From JBKECA01 sp047973435 (lineage in GTDB: Bacteria > Planctomycetota > Planctomycetia > Planctomycetales > Planctomycetaceae): DNA of 12,837 bases. The stretch covers positions 1 to 12,837 of the forward strand of contig JBKECA010000283.1 in NCBI GenBank assembly GCA_047973435.1. The letters run 5' to 3'. Shown piece after piece: positions 1 through 7,689 of the stretch. A model generated the notes under the pieces. The model ran no database searches. It worked only from the letters and a program-made list of their open reading frames with translations, and was not told the DNA's origin. How positions within the stretch are numbered: position 1 is the stretch's first letter; each line of letters begins with the position of its first letter. The position numbers and the translations under genes were made by a program.

Positions 1-1
1 T

Positions 2-64
2 GGCTGCTGCGCTCCTTCGCTTGGCTGTCGAGAAAACAAACCAATACGACGGCGCGTAGCAGCC
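2..64. repeat. Long imperfect inverted repeat at window edge
   Basis: GGCTGCTGCGC at 2-12 pairs with GCGTAGCAGCC at 54-64. All 11 positions pair if one G-U wobble is allowed. A nested stem of 6 pairs (25-30 with 47-52, one wobble) lies inside. The wobbles work only in RNA copied in the plus sense. The structure lies about 90 bp beyond the 3' end of the exporter gene. It could be a terminator-like structure for a gene outside the window or an intergenic repeat, but only one copy is visible here. Confidence 0.3.
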
Positions 65-155
65 TTTCAACTCCAATCTCACCCAAACTCCCTAAACCAA
101 AACATTTTCATCAGGCCAGCCCAAGGGAGCAATTGGCTACCCGGCGGCGCTCGAT

Positions 156-1646
156 TCAGCGAGAGTTTTCCTCCAGTGCTGTCGCATCTCCCACGCTGCC
201 GAAGACCACCGCCGTGGATGGCTCTTCAACGACCGCGGGTAAAGTGAGACCCGCGGGAACCGGCTCGATCACGTGCATTTCCAGCCAGCGTCCCTGCCGA
301 AAGCGGAGCAGGAATCCGGTCCCCAAAATGAAAAACTGCAAGATCAGGACGTTCCAGCAGGCAAAGAGCCCGAGTCCGCTGCGGGCGATCCACCACGTCG
401 GAAGCACCATGCAGCTCCAGAGAACGGCGGCAGTGTAGAACAGTGAGAATCGCGTATCTCCCGCGCCACGAATGGCCGCGCCAAAGATGACCGCCATCGC
501 ATCGAACAGTGAGTACAGAACCACATAGATGAGCAGCTTCTGCACCACGGGCCGTAGCTCGGCAAAGGCAACGGGGTCGCTGTACATCGCAAAGGGGGCC
601 AGAATCTGGTCCTGACCCAGCAGGTAGATGAGCGCCCAGAGGCCCATGTAGGCTGCGGCCAGACCGAATGCCAGCCAGGTCGAACGAATCGCCAGATGAG
701 AACGCCCTTCACCAATTCGGCGGCCCACGAGCGTGGAAACCGCCGTGCCGATGCCGAACAGCGGGATAAAGGCCAGCGAGTTGAGATTGAAAGCAAGGTT
801 CGTCGCCGCCAGCTCCCGGCTGCCAATGCGGCCAATGAAGACGAGCAACAGCAGATAGGCACCGACATCAATGACGTACTGAGTTCCGTTGGGAAAACCG
901 TATCGCAGCATGCGCAGCAGGAGCGCGCGATCGGTGCGGCGTTCCGCGGCAAAGGGATAGTCATGCCGACGTCCTTCCCTTCGCATCCAGAACAGATACA
1001 GCAGGGTGCCGAGCAGCTGAGCGATAATGGTGCCCCAGGCGGCCCCTTGGATCCCCAGTCCGGCCCAGTTTCCCCAGCCGAAGATCAGCAGCCAGTTGAA
1101 GAGTCCGTTGGCAACGGCGGTCACCGCGTTGACGACCATGAGCACGACCGTCCGTCCACGACCACTGAAAAAGGCAGACAGAGCCGAGGACGTTAGCGCC
1201 GGCAGAGACCCCACGGAGAGGACGGAGAAGTACTGTGATTCAAGGCTTTGCACATCCGGGGCATGGCCGAACAAGGCGGTCAGTTGACAGGTCCAGGGAG
1301 TGGCCAACGCCAGGATCAGGCCCGAGAGGATGGCCATCCAGACTCCCTGCCAGACCGCCGCTGCCACGCGGTCGCGCCGCTGGGCGCCGTCGTATTGGGC
1401 GACAAACGTGTTGACGTAAGCGACCATGCCGAACGGTAGACTCATCAGTGTCCAGTGGAGCATGCCCCCCGGAGTCGAGGCGGCCAGTGCCGCCGGGCTG
1501 TGCCAGGTCAGCATCACTCGGTCGACGACGTGCATCAGCGACAGCGAACCGGAACTGATGACCAGCGGAATGGCGATCGTCAGCAACTCCCGCAAACTGC
1601 CGGGTACGTCTTCGGGATCGGTCGAACTGGCAATGCTGACATCCAT
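156..1646 (-). CDS. MATE-family multidrug/Na+ antiporter
   Basis: This is a 496-residue polytopic membrane protein of the MATE (multi-antimicrobial extrusion, NorM/DinF-like) family. These proteins expel cationic drugs or metabolites across the inner membrane in exchange for Na+ or H+. About twelve hydrophobic helices fall in two halves. The family signatures visible are an N-terminal stretch with IPLVISSGSLSLMHVVDRVML, a GRGRTVVLMVVNAV segment, and RYGFPNGTQYVIDVGAYLLL opening the second half, followed by the typical IGRIGSRELAATNLAFNLNS motif. Family length is about 450-500 residues. A charged cytosolic tail follows the last helix. I chose ATG 1646 over the in-frame TTG at 1652; neither has a strong ribosome binding site. 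It lies 216 bp downstream of the sigma-54 activator on the same strand. A small terminator between them argues for separate transcripts. The substrate cannot be read from sequence. Confidence 0.93.
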   Translation of the reverse strand: MDVSIASSTDPEDVPGSLRELLTIAIPLVISSGSLSLMHVVDRVMLTWHSPAALAASTPGGMLHWTLMSLPFGMVAYVNTFVAQYDGAQRRDRVAAAVWQGVWMAILSGLILALATPWTCQLTALFGHAPDVQSLESQYFSVLSVGSLPALTSSALSAFFSGRGRTVVLMVVNAVTAVANGLFNWLLIFGWGNWAGLGIQGAAWGTIIAQLLGTLLYLFWMRREGRRHDYPFAAERRTDRALLLRMLRYGFPNGTQYVIDVGAYLLLLVFIGRIGSRELAATNLAFNLNSLAFIPLFGIGTAVSTLVGRRIGEGRSHLAIRSTWLAFGLAAAYMGLWALIYLLGQDQILAPFAMYSDPVAFAELRPVVQKLLIYVVLYSLFDAMAVIFGAAIRGAGDTRFSLFYTAAVLWSCMVLPTWWIARSGLGLFACWNVLILQFFILGTGFLLRFRQGRWLEMHVIEPVPAGLTLPAVVEEPSTAVVFGSVGDATALEENSR

Positions 1647-1749
1647 GCACAAATCCAGTGAGCGGGCCGTTCAGTCGGAGCCGACGGGGACGAGCGGGGA
1701 AATTCTTGCCCAGAAGCGCGCTGGCCACAAGACACTGCGACAGCCGGAA

Positions 1750-1792
1750 GGTTCGCCGAGCCTGCCGACTCTATCCGCCTGCAGGCCGAACC
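1750..1792. repeat. Interrupted inverted repeat upstream of exporter
   Basis: GGTTCG at 1750-1755 pairs with CGAACC at 1787-1792, and CCTGC at 1761-1765 pairs with GCAGG at 1781-1785. The element lies about 100 bp upstream of the MATE start codon in an otherwise empty spacer. It could be an operator or a leader hairpin, but the sequence does not decide between them. Confidence 0.3.
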
Positions 1793-1811
1793 GACCAACG
1801 GGCGATCCGGC

Positions 1812-1831
1812 AAAAAGAGGCCCTGGTGGCC
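1812..1831 (-). terminator. Possible rho-independent terminator of the activator gene
   Basis: Read on the minus strand, GGCC-ACCAG-GGCC (1819-1831) is followed at once by TCTTTTTG. It lies 31 bp past the stop codon of the sigma-54 activator, where a terminator is expected. The stem has only four pairs, so the call is tentative. Confidence 0.4.
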
Positions 1832-1862
1832 ATCGTAACTCACCAACGTCTCGGAGAGTCCC

Positions 1863-2900
1863 TCAGCGTGATAGCTCCTGCAGGCTGTGCTCTTCGATTT
1901 TCTTATGGAGGGTGTTCCGGTTGATACCGAGTTTCAAGGCGGTCTTGGTTTGTGTTCCCTGGCAGATGCGGAGGACCTGTGTAATGAGTTCCTTCTCGAC
2001 CATGCCAATGACCGCGTTGTAGCAGGCTCCTTCGTCCGGATGTTCACCAAGACCGCGGCTGACGAGTTCAGCGCACATCGATTCCAAATCGCTGCGATTG
2101 ACGCGGGAGAGCTTCAACGGTGCCTCACCCCGCACGTGCGGGGGTAACAGCTGGGGTGTAATTGTGTTTCCTTCGGCCAGCACAATGGCCCGCTCGATGT
2201 AATTCTGCAGTTCACGAACATTTCCCGGCCAGGAATACGCCTTGAGATAGCCCAGTGCGTCGGCGGCAATGCCTTGCACCGCACGGTGGTTTTGGGCGGC
2301 ATACCGCGTGATGAAGTGATCCGCCAGCAGACCGACGTCGTCGGGCCGCTCCCGCAAGGGAGGCAGAAACACCGGCAGCACGTTGAGGCGGTAGTACAAG
2401 TCCTCGCGAAACCGATCCTCCTCGACCAGACTGACCAGGTCGCGATTCGTGGCCGCGATGATTCGGCAATCGACCGTAATCGTCTTGGTATCGCCGACGC
2501 GTTCAAACTCGTGCTCCTGCAGAACCCGCAGCAGCTTGACCTGCACATTCAGGCTGACGGAGTTGATCTCATCCAAAAAGATGGTGCCGCCGTGGGCCGC
2601 CTCGAATCGTCCCGTGCGATTCTCGTATGCGTTGGTGAAAGCGCCTTTGACGTGGCCGAAAAGTTCGCTTTCGAGCACTCCCTCGCTGAGAGCGCCGCAG
2701 TTCACGCGGACGAATGGTCCGGTCGACCGCTCACTCAAAGCGTGAACCGCCTTCGCAACCAGTTCTTTGCCAGTCCCGGTTTCTCCGAGAAGCAGCACCG
2801 TTGCTGAGCTGTCCGCGATTTTGCGGACCAGTTGATAGACCTCCTGCATGGCCGCACTGCAGCCAATCATCCCTTCAAAGGGGGGAGCGGTCGAACTCAT
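1863..2900 (-). CDS. Sigma-54-dependent transcriptional activator (AAA+ and Fis-type HTH, no receiver)
   Basis: This 345-residue NtrC-class enhancer-binding protein would remodel RNA polymerase-sigma-54 at -24/-12 promoters. The AAA+ domain begins near residue 10. Walker A is GETGTGKE (39-46), the sigma-54 contact loop is GAFTNA (86-91), Walker B is GTIFLDE (105-111), sensor I is AATNRDL (149-155), the arginine-finger region is REDLYYRLNV (165-174) and sensor II is WPGNVREL (224-231). A Fis-type helix-turn-helix follows at about 312-335 (TKTALKLGINRNTLHKKIEEH). There is no N-terminal receiver, GAF or PAS domain, so its activity must be set by another protein, by expression level or by oligomerisation, as in PspF. 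The sixth-loop motif has Asn where most family members have Gly. I chose ATG 2900; an in-frame TTG at 2927 lacks a ribosome binding site. The target genes are unknown. It need not control the neighbouring exporter. Confidence 0.95.
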   Translation of the reverse strand: MSSTAPPFEGMIGCSAAMQEVYQLVRKIADSSATVLLLGETGTGKELVAKAVHALSERSTGPFVRVNCGALSEGVLESELFGHVKGAFTNAYENRTGRFEAAHGGTIFLDEINSVSLNVQVKLLRVLQEHEFERVGDTKTITVDCRIIAATNRDLVSLVEEDRFREDLYYRLNVLPVFLPPLRERPDDVGLLADHFITRYAAQNHRAVQGIAADALGYLKAYSWPGNVRELQNYIERAIVLAEGNTITPQLLPPHVRGEAPLKLSRVNRSDLESMCAELVSRGLGEHPDEGACYNAVIGMVEKELITQVLRICQGTQTKTALKLGINRNTLHKKIEEHSLQELSR

Positions 2901-3330
2901 CACGCAGGTCCAGTTGTCGAAACACAATGCACATCCACATTACGTGCCACCATTCTAGGCAACGACACTTCCTTGGCAAATCCACACCGCCTCGTTTCGG
3001 CCATCAGAAAGACATGCAAGGAACAGCACTGCCCAAACTCATTGCACCTAGGCGGAGTCTTGCATTGAATTCACACACCCTGATGGGTTGTCGGAGTGGC
3101 GGAGAGCTGAGACGTATCAGGCTGTCGCCCAGCGACCCGGACGCCGGGAATGTCACTTGGTACGGGAGAGTCCATCATCAGCGTCCGAGTCGCTTTCCCG
3201 GCGGTTTTTCGCCCTAATTTGATCAACACGAACGTCCTGGGCGGTTGGTCGAGCGGTCTATCTCCTGACGGGGAATCCCGTTAGAGTCCGCGTTTGGCTG
3301 CGATGGCCTGCCGTTGGTTCGAGGCGTGGA
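2901..3330. other. Divergent spacer between the activator and scpA
   Basis: These 430 bp must hold promoters for both the minus-strand activator and plus-strand scpA. No open frame looks coding and no tRNA or known RNA could be confirmed. Short hairpins are present: GTCGC-CCA-GCGAC near 3124-3136 and one at 3266-3283. No convincing -35/-10 or -24/-12 pair was found. Confidence 0.6.
3266..3283. promoter_or_regulatory. Hairpin in the scpA leader
   Basis: TGACGGG and CCCGTTA pair over seven positions (one G-U) around a GAAT loop, 47 bp before the scpA start codon. It would form in the scpA 5' untranslated region if transcription starts upstream of it. A role is not shown. Confidence 0.3.
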
Positions 3331-4110
3331 ATGGAAGCCCCCACATACCGAGTTGATCTCGACATTTTTGCCGGTCCCCTGGACCTGCTGCTGTACCTCG
3401 TGCGCCGCAACGAGGTGGATGTGGTCGAACTGCCTCTCGCACGGATCACAGAGCAGTTCAAGCTGTTTCTGGATGTGCTGTCGTTCATCGATATTGAACT
3501 GGCGGGAGACTTTATCCTGATGGCCAGTACGCTGGCCGAGATCAAAAGCCGGCTCGTGCTGCCACGACCGCCAGAGGAGACAGAAGACGAAGCTCCTCCG
3601 GAAACGGATGATCCGCGCAGCGAGTTGATCGCGCGGCTGCTGGAGTACCGCAAGTTCAAGGAGGCGGCAACGGCGCTCGAGGATCGGGCGGCGCAGTGGC
3701 AGGAACGCTATCCACGACTCTCCGATGACCGGCCGACAGTCGATAAGGACCCGGCGGCAGACCGTATCAAGGAAGTCGAACTGTGGGACCTGGTGAGCGC
3801 GCTGGGTCGGGTGCTGCGTCATCAGCACATTGAAGAAGAGACCAGCATCAAGTACGACGACACGCCGGTGGCGGTGTATGTCGATCAGGTGGGTGAGCGA
3901 GTGCGGCGAGAAGGGATGGTGAAGTTCACCAGCTTGTTTGAAGGCGAATGCTTGCGCAGTCGCATCGTGGGGCTGTTTCTGGCGATCCTGGAATTACTTC
4001 GGCATCACCATTTCCTGGCCGAGCAGCCGGAGGACTATGGCGAGATCTTTATCCGCCCTCCCACGGAAGAGGAGCTGCAGCCGTTTCGGAGTTCCGGTCA
4101 GCCGGCGTAA
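3331..4110 (+). CDS. scpA: Segregation and condensation protein A (kleisin ScpA)
   Basis: ScpA is the kleisin subunit that bridges the two heads of the SMC dimer. With ScpB it forms the bacterial condensin that organises newly replicated origins. The 259-residue protein shows the family N-terminus: YRVDLDIFAGPLDLLLYL at about 6-23, then DVVELPLARITEQF and the DFILMASTLAEIKSRLVLP segment that packs on the SMC neck. An acidic linker (PPEETEDEAPPETDDP) follows. The C-terminal winged-helix part includes VKFTSLFEGECLRSRIVGLFLAILELLR. Length and order fit the family. The start is well supported by GAGG six bases before ATG. Usually scpB lies next to scpA, but here scpA stands alone, converges on cpaE and is divergent from the sigma-54 activator. 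Confidence 0.96.
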   Translation: MEAPTYRVDLDIFAGPLDLLLYLVRRNEVDVVELPLARITEQFKLFLDVLSFIDIELAGDFILMASTLAEIKSRLVLPRPPEETEDEAPPETDDPRSELIARLLEYRKFKEAATALEDRAAQWQERYPRLSDDRPTVDKDPAADRIKEVELWDLVSALGRVLRHQHIEEETSIKYDDTPVAVYVDQVGERVRREGMVKFTSLFEGECLRSRIVGLFLAILELLRHHHFLAEQPEDYGEIFIRPPTEEELQPFRSSGQPA

Positions 4111-4236
4111 GCCGATCCGGTCGCGGTGTGGCCACGTCGGTCCTGGAAAGTCTGCCGCGACCGCGTGCAACGAGGGCCGGAATTCCCTGCGGTCGATTCG
4201 GTGCACGCCCCGTTCCAACTTCGGATTGGGGGACAT

Positions 4237-4267
4237 CCTCTCGAGACTCCCCTCGGACAACGAGAGG
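4237..4267 (+). terminator. Weak terminator candidate downstream of scpA
   Basis: CCTCTCG (4237-4243) and CGAGAGG (4261-4267) form a perfect seven-pair stem around a 17-nt loop. A TTTTA run follows nine bases later. The long loop and the gap before the T run make this weak. It ends 12 bp before repeat copy 1. Confidence 0.3.
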
Positions 4268-4279
4268 CGTCATGGCTTT

Positions 4280-4365
4280 TATACTGCCCGCGGCAGCGAG
4301 TGAGATGACTCGGACGTTAAAGCCCCGCGAGGCAAAACGGATCAACATTGACCGCGTGCGGTATA
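4280..4365 (+). repeat. 86-bp intergenic repeat, copy 1
   Basis: This copy begins TATACTGCCCGCGG and ends CCGCGTGCGGTATA. These ends form a 14-position inverted repeat with one mismatch (9/78) and one G-U wobble (6/81). Inside are hairpin I (CGAGT 18-22 with ACTCG 29-33) and hairpin II (CGTT 36-39 with AACG 57-60, and GCC 43-45 with GGC 52-54). It differs from copy 2 at two positions and from copy 3 at seven. It lies in the convergent spacer, 19 bp beyond the cpaE stop codon and 169 bp beyond scpA. It could be a REP-like element or a MITE; no flanking duplication beyond the terminal TA can be seen. Confidence 0.92.
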
Positions 4366-4384
4366 ACGCAATCCAGAGGGCTGT

Positions 4385-5587
4385 CTATTTTCCGCCGAGG
4401 AAGCTGAAGAGCTTGCGTTTGGGCTTTTCCGGTTCTTCGTCCGTCGGCTTCGCCGTCAAGGAGTTGTCGAGCTTGATAGCTAGCTGTTCGATGGCTTTGG
4501 TAACTTTGGCTCGGGGGGCTTCGACCACCAGCGGAACGCCGTTGTTCCGGGACTCGACCATCGTGGAGTAGTCGTTGGGAATCTGCCAGAAGACTTCCCG
4601 ACCGATGGTATCGAGCGCCTTGCTAAGGCTGATCTGCGAATCCTCCAGACCGATGCGGTTGACGATAATCCGCAGCTTTTCGCCGAGTCCCTGTTCGTCG
4701 AGGAACTGCGACATGCGCACGACGTTCCGCAGCGAGGGGAGATCGAGTTGCGTGACCATGACGATGGTGTCCGAGGACTGCATGGCGGCAAGATCGAGCG
4801 GCGTATAGGCCTTGCTGAGATCAATGACGAGATGGGTGAAGGTCGCCTTCAACAGGGCAATCACGCGTTGCAGTTGATCGGGCGTCATTACGGAAACCGG
4901 TTCGACCTGGATCGGCCGAGGGAGCAGAAATGCGCCGCAGTCGTGCTGGGTCAACGAGCGTTTGAGCAGGGAGTAATCGAGGCGGGTGATATTCTCCGCG
5001 ACGTCCTGAATGGTGTAATCGGGAATGATGTCCAGCCACACGTCCGCATCGCCCAGTGCGAGATCAAGGTCGATGATGACCACGCTGGCGTCCTGGTCCT
5101 GCGCGAAGGCGCAACCCAGGTTGATGGCCAGGGACGTGCAGCCGACTCCGCCGCCGACGCCGACGATCGAGATGACCTGACTGCGACGGGACTTTTTGCC
5201 CGCCTTGCCCGCAGCGGTGCTGACGACCCGGTCCAGGGCCGCCATGAAGTCGTCGAGTTGCAGGGGGGAATGCAGAAACTCCTTGGCCCCGTTGCGCATG
5301 GCCTGCAGGATCAGGCTGCCTTCCGTGGATCCACTGACACAGAGGACGCCGCAGGTGGGATGTGTCTGCGTCAATTCCGCGACGAGTGCCAGCGCGGCCT
5401 GGGGATTGGAGTCGAGAACTACCAGCGCGAGGTCAGGATGGGTCTGATTGACGACATCGTTGAAGAACTCGTATCGCGAACATTCCGCTTCCAGCCACAC
5501 ACGATCGACCCCCAGCAGGAGGCTTTTGATCGAGTGGCGCGTCGCGTCGTTCGGATCGACGATAGAGAGCCGGACAACGTTATTCAT
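4385..5587 (-). CDS. cpaE: Tad pilus assembly protein CpaE/TadZ (ParA/MinD-like with pseudo-receiver)
   Basis: CpaE/TadZ proteins mark the cell site where the Tad secretion machine assembles. The 400-residue product has an N-terminal receiver-like domain (about 4-122) with acidic residues D11 and D14 and a possible acceptor D59. The expected Lys near the end is replaced in EFLHSP, so phosphotransfer is doubtful. The C-terminal ParA/MinD-type domain (about 136-370) carries a degenerate P-loop GVGGGVGCT (143-151), the family motif DLDLALGDADVWLD (173-186), and RIIVNR and a distal WQIPNDY motif. A basic tail (PKRKLFSFLGGK) ends the protein. The lysines of a normal KGGxGKT loop are absent; atypical loops are known in the CpaE/TadZ family. 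The gene follows cpaC after 54 bp and is likely cotranscribed with it. No good Shine-Dalgarno precedes ATG 5587. It is the last tad gene before the convergent scpA. Confidence 0.93.
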   Translation of the reverse strand: MNNVVRLSIVDPNDATRHSIKSLLLGVDRVWLEAECSRYEFFNDVVNQTHPDLALVVLDSNPQAALALVAELTQTHPTCGVLCVSGSTEGSLILQAMRNGAKEFLHSPLQLDDFMAALDRVVSTAAGKAGKKSRRSQVISIVGVGGGVGCTSLAINLGCAFAQDQDASVVIIDLDLALGDADVWLDIIPDYTIQDVAENITRLDYSLLKRSLTQHDCGAFLLPRPIQVEPVSVMTPDQLQRVIALLKATFTHLVIDLSKAYTPLDLAAMQSSDTIVMVTQLDLPSLRNVVRMSQFLDEQGLGEKLRIIVNRIGLEDSQISLSKALDTIGREVFWQIPNDYSTMVESRNNGVPLVVEAPRAKVTKAIEQLAIKLDNSLTAKPTDEEPEKPKRKLFSFLGGK

Positions 5588-5641
5588 GACGGTCGCATTG
5601 GGAACGAGGCAGGGCTGGGAAAACGGCCTGGTTGGTAAGGA

Positions 5642-7534
5642 CTACCGTGGCAGGCCGCTACTGCCAATATACTGTGGTGCGGGACGTCCCGGCGGAGCAG
5701 TCCGCACTGGGGCACGACCGGGTTCAATCAATCCGGGACTTCCGGCAAAGCGACCCGAGACGGGGGGGGCGATGTCTGCCGTGGTAGCCCCAACCGGTCG
5801 GATCGGGCCGGCGGAACGGAAGTCGCCGCGCTGTGCGGAGGCGGCTGGCCAGGAGGTCGGGGCGACCGGAGTCGCACCGGCCGGGGGCATGTTGACGGGC
5901 GGCAGCATGGGAGGAAGTCCTTCGCCAGAGGGATACAGCGGCTGGCCGGGCAAAATTCCCTCCGTGGGCATCGCAGGCGCGTAATCATAGCTCGGAGATG
6001 GAACCTGAGTCGGAGCGAAAGTCTCCATTCCTCCGGCTTCGTAGGGAGTTCCATATCCACTGGACATCGCCGGGCCGTTTGGCGAGCAGCCTCCCGGTCC
6101 CATCAGGCCCGGCGGACAGGCGTTGCCGTGCTGGCTGAAGCGCGGGACTTCCATGTGACCATCCAGGAAGATCTCGTGGCTGGTCGGCTGATCGGAGTTG
6201 AATCCAGGACCGTTGCAGGGAACCTGACCAGGTCCCATGGGAGTAATGAGATGCGGAGTGACGAGGATGATGAGTTCGGTCGTCGCCAGTTCATTCCGTT
6301 TGCGGCTGAAGGCCACGCCGAGGTAGGGGATATCCCCCAGCACGGGAACCTTCTGGGTGTTGGAAATGACTCGGTCCTGCGTGAGTCCACCGAGCATCAC
6401 TGTCTCGCCGAAATTCATCTCGACGCGGGTGTTGACGTTTCGACTGGTCAGACCAGGAACCACGAGGCTGCCAGAGGTGACGGAGTTGGAAAAGTCGCGT
6501 TCGCTGATTTCGGCACCGATATCGAGTTGCACGCGTCCGTTACCGAGGACAATGGGCACCGTTTCAAGCCGAACGCCGAAGGGACGAAATTGAATCGAGG
6601 CGGTGCCAACTCCCTGCGGGACCAGGATGGGGAATTCCCCGCCGGAGTGAAACTCGGCCGGCCGGCCACCGGTGGTGATCAAGGTTGGTTCTGCGACGAT
6701 CTTGAGCAGAGACTCCGTCTTAAGGGCTTCGATGAATCCGCGGAAGACGTCGCTGGACCCCAAGACGGCGAACTGGGCGGTGGAATTAGTCAAGGCGGCT
6801 GCGGCGGTCGAAACGACTGGTGGTCCGCCAAATGGCGCATCCGCGGTGGCAATCGGGGCAAGGTTTCCGGGAGTGCTCGCCAGATAATATTTCTGGCCCA
6901 TCAGCAAAAAGTTGAAGCCCATCTGCTCGAGCTTGGAGCGCTGAACTTCGAGCACCTTACAGCTCAGTTGCACCTGGTTCCCTCCTCCAACCTGCAGATG
7001 GTTTTGTACTTTGGGAGCATAGGTGGCAGTGACTTCGACGATCTGCGGGATCTGGCTGGGCTCAGTGACCCAGCCTTGCAGGACGATGTCGTCCTTGACT
7101 CCCACGACCTTGATGGCACTCCCGGGGAAGAGTCGCCGCAGGTTGACTTCGAGTTCGCGGAGGTCTTTTTCGACAATGACTTCGACCCGATAGACATGGT
7201 CGAATTCATCGGCAACCCGGACGGTCGTCACGCCCGGCATTTCGCCCCGAACGCGGAGCTGTGTGGGCGAGATCGCCGTGACGGTGACGATCTTCGGATC
7301 GAAGTCGTCGACGAGTCGGATGCGGGCCTCCGTTTCGACCACCCGTGATTGCAGCTGAATCACGGACAGGCTTTCAGTCGGTGCCGCGACTCGGAGTGCC
7401 GTCTCGTCGGGGAGCGAGACAGCGTCCGGTGCCGGCGCCGGCTGCGCGTGCAGCGGGGTGCTCGCGGCCGAGGCCAGAAGCACACCGACAGCCAGACCGG
7501 CTGTGATCGTCCATGGTCGGGTGAATCGCATCAT
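5642..7534 (-). CDS. cpaC: Tad/Flp pilus outer-membrane secretin CpaC/RcpA
   Basis: This is the outer-membrane channel of the Tad machine, 630 residues with the chosen start. A signal peptide spans about 1-30 (hydrophobic TAGLAVGVLLASAAS, likely cleavage after LHA). An N-terminal pilus-formation domain (about 45-125) and a BON-like domain (about 125-185) follow. The secretin core lies at about 275-432, with VPIVLGNGRVQLDIGAEISE, FGETVMLGGLTQDR and VPVLGDIPYLGVAFS. A tail of about 200 residues rich in Pro and Gly (433-630, with three Cys) extends past the usual end of the family. The start is ATG 7534, six bases after AAGG. ATG 7540 overlaps that site, and ATG 7531 is also possible. An upstream extension overlapping cpaB is open but lacks a signal peptide at its front. 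It follows cpaB after 155 bp containing a strong hairpin. Confidence 0.95.
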   Translation of the reverse strand: MMRFTRPWTITAGLAVGVLLASAASTPLHAQPAPAPDAVSLPDETALRVAAPTESLSVIQLQSRVVETEARIRLVDDFDPKIVTVTAISPTQLRVRGEMPGVTTVRVADEFDHVYRVEVIVEKDLRELEVNLRRLFPGSAIKVVGVKDDIVLQGWVTEPSQIPQIVEVTATYAPKVQNHLQVGGGNQVQLSCKVLEVQRSKLEQMGFNFLLMGQKYYLASTPGNLAPIATADAPFGGPPVVSTAAAALTNSTAQFAVLGSSDVFRGFIEALKTESLLKIVAEPTLITTGGRPAEFHSGGEFPILVPQGVGTASIQFRPFGVRLETVPIVLGNGRVQLDIGAEISERDFSNSVTSGSLVVPGLTSRNVNTRVEMNFGETVMLGGLTQDRVISNTQKVPVLGDIPYLGVAFSRKRNELATTELIILVTPHLITPMGPGQVPCNGPGFNSDQPTSHEIFLDGHMEVPRFSQHGNACPPGLMGPGGCSPNGPAMSSGYGTPYEAGGMETFAPTQVPSPSYDYAPAMPTEGILPGQPLYPSGEGLPPMLPPVNMPPAGATPVAPTSWPAASAQRGDFRSAGPIRPVGATTADIAPPVSGRFAGSPGLIEPGRAPVRTAPPGRPAPQYIGSSGLPR

Positions 7535-7570
7535 TAGCATCCTTGCACCTGACGTCGCCATGACGCCCGG

Positions 7571-7604
7571 CGATCCGTCGAACGGTGCATCGTTCGACGG
7601 ATCG
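7571..7604 (-). promoter_or_regulatory. Strong hairpin between cpaB and cpaC
   Basis: CGATCCGTCGAAC (7571-7583) and GTTCGACGGATCG (7592-7604) are perfectly complementary over 13 bp around an 8-nt loop. No T run follows on the minus strand, so it does not look like a simple terminator. It stands 37 bp before the cpaC start codon, in the 155-bp spacer after cpaB. It may protect or process the mRNA, or be a binding site for a regulator. Confidence 0.7.
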
Positions 7605-7689
7605 ATGGGACAGTCCGCACCTGACGACCTGGACTCCGCCGGATCGCCTTTCACCTCACTCTCACTTCGCAATCGTCTCTTCGCAATGC

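Noticed and set aside
2935..2965. TGGCAC upstream of the activator on the minus strand as a sigma-54 promoter
   Set aside because: No TTGC-like -12 element occurs at the required spacing.
3241..3330. tRNA-like stretch before scpA (a D-arm-like GGTCGAGCGGTCTA and a later GGTTCGA)
   Set aside because: The acceptor, anticodon and T stems do not pair, and the spacing is wrong. No tRNA can be drawn.
4280..4365. The 86-bp repeat as a tRNA or tRNA-like gene (similar size, terminal stem plus hairpins)
   Set aside because: There is no T-loop consensus, no anticodon arm of normal geometry and no 3' acceptor overhang. The two ends pair fully with no free tail.
4748..5638. Long plus-strand frame opposite cpaE, and similar ones opposite cpaC (6128-7348) and the exporter (696-1196)
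   Set aside because: They are antisense shadows of well-supported genes in GC-rich DNA, without family features.
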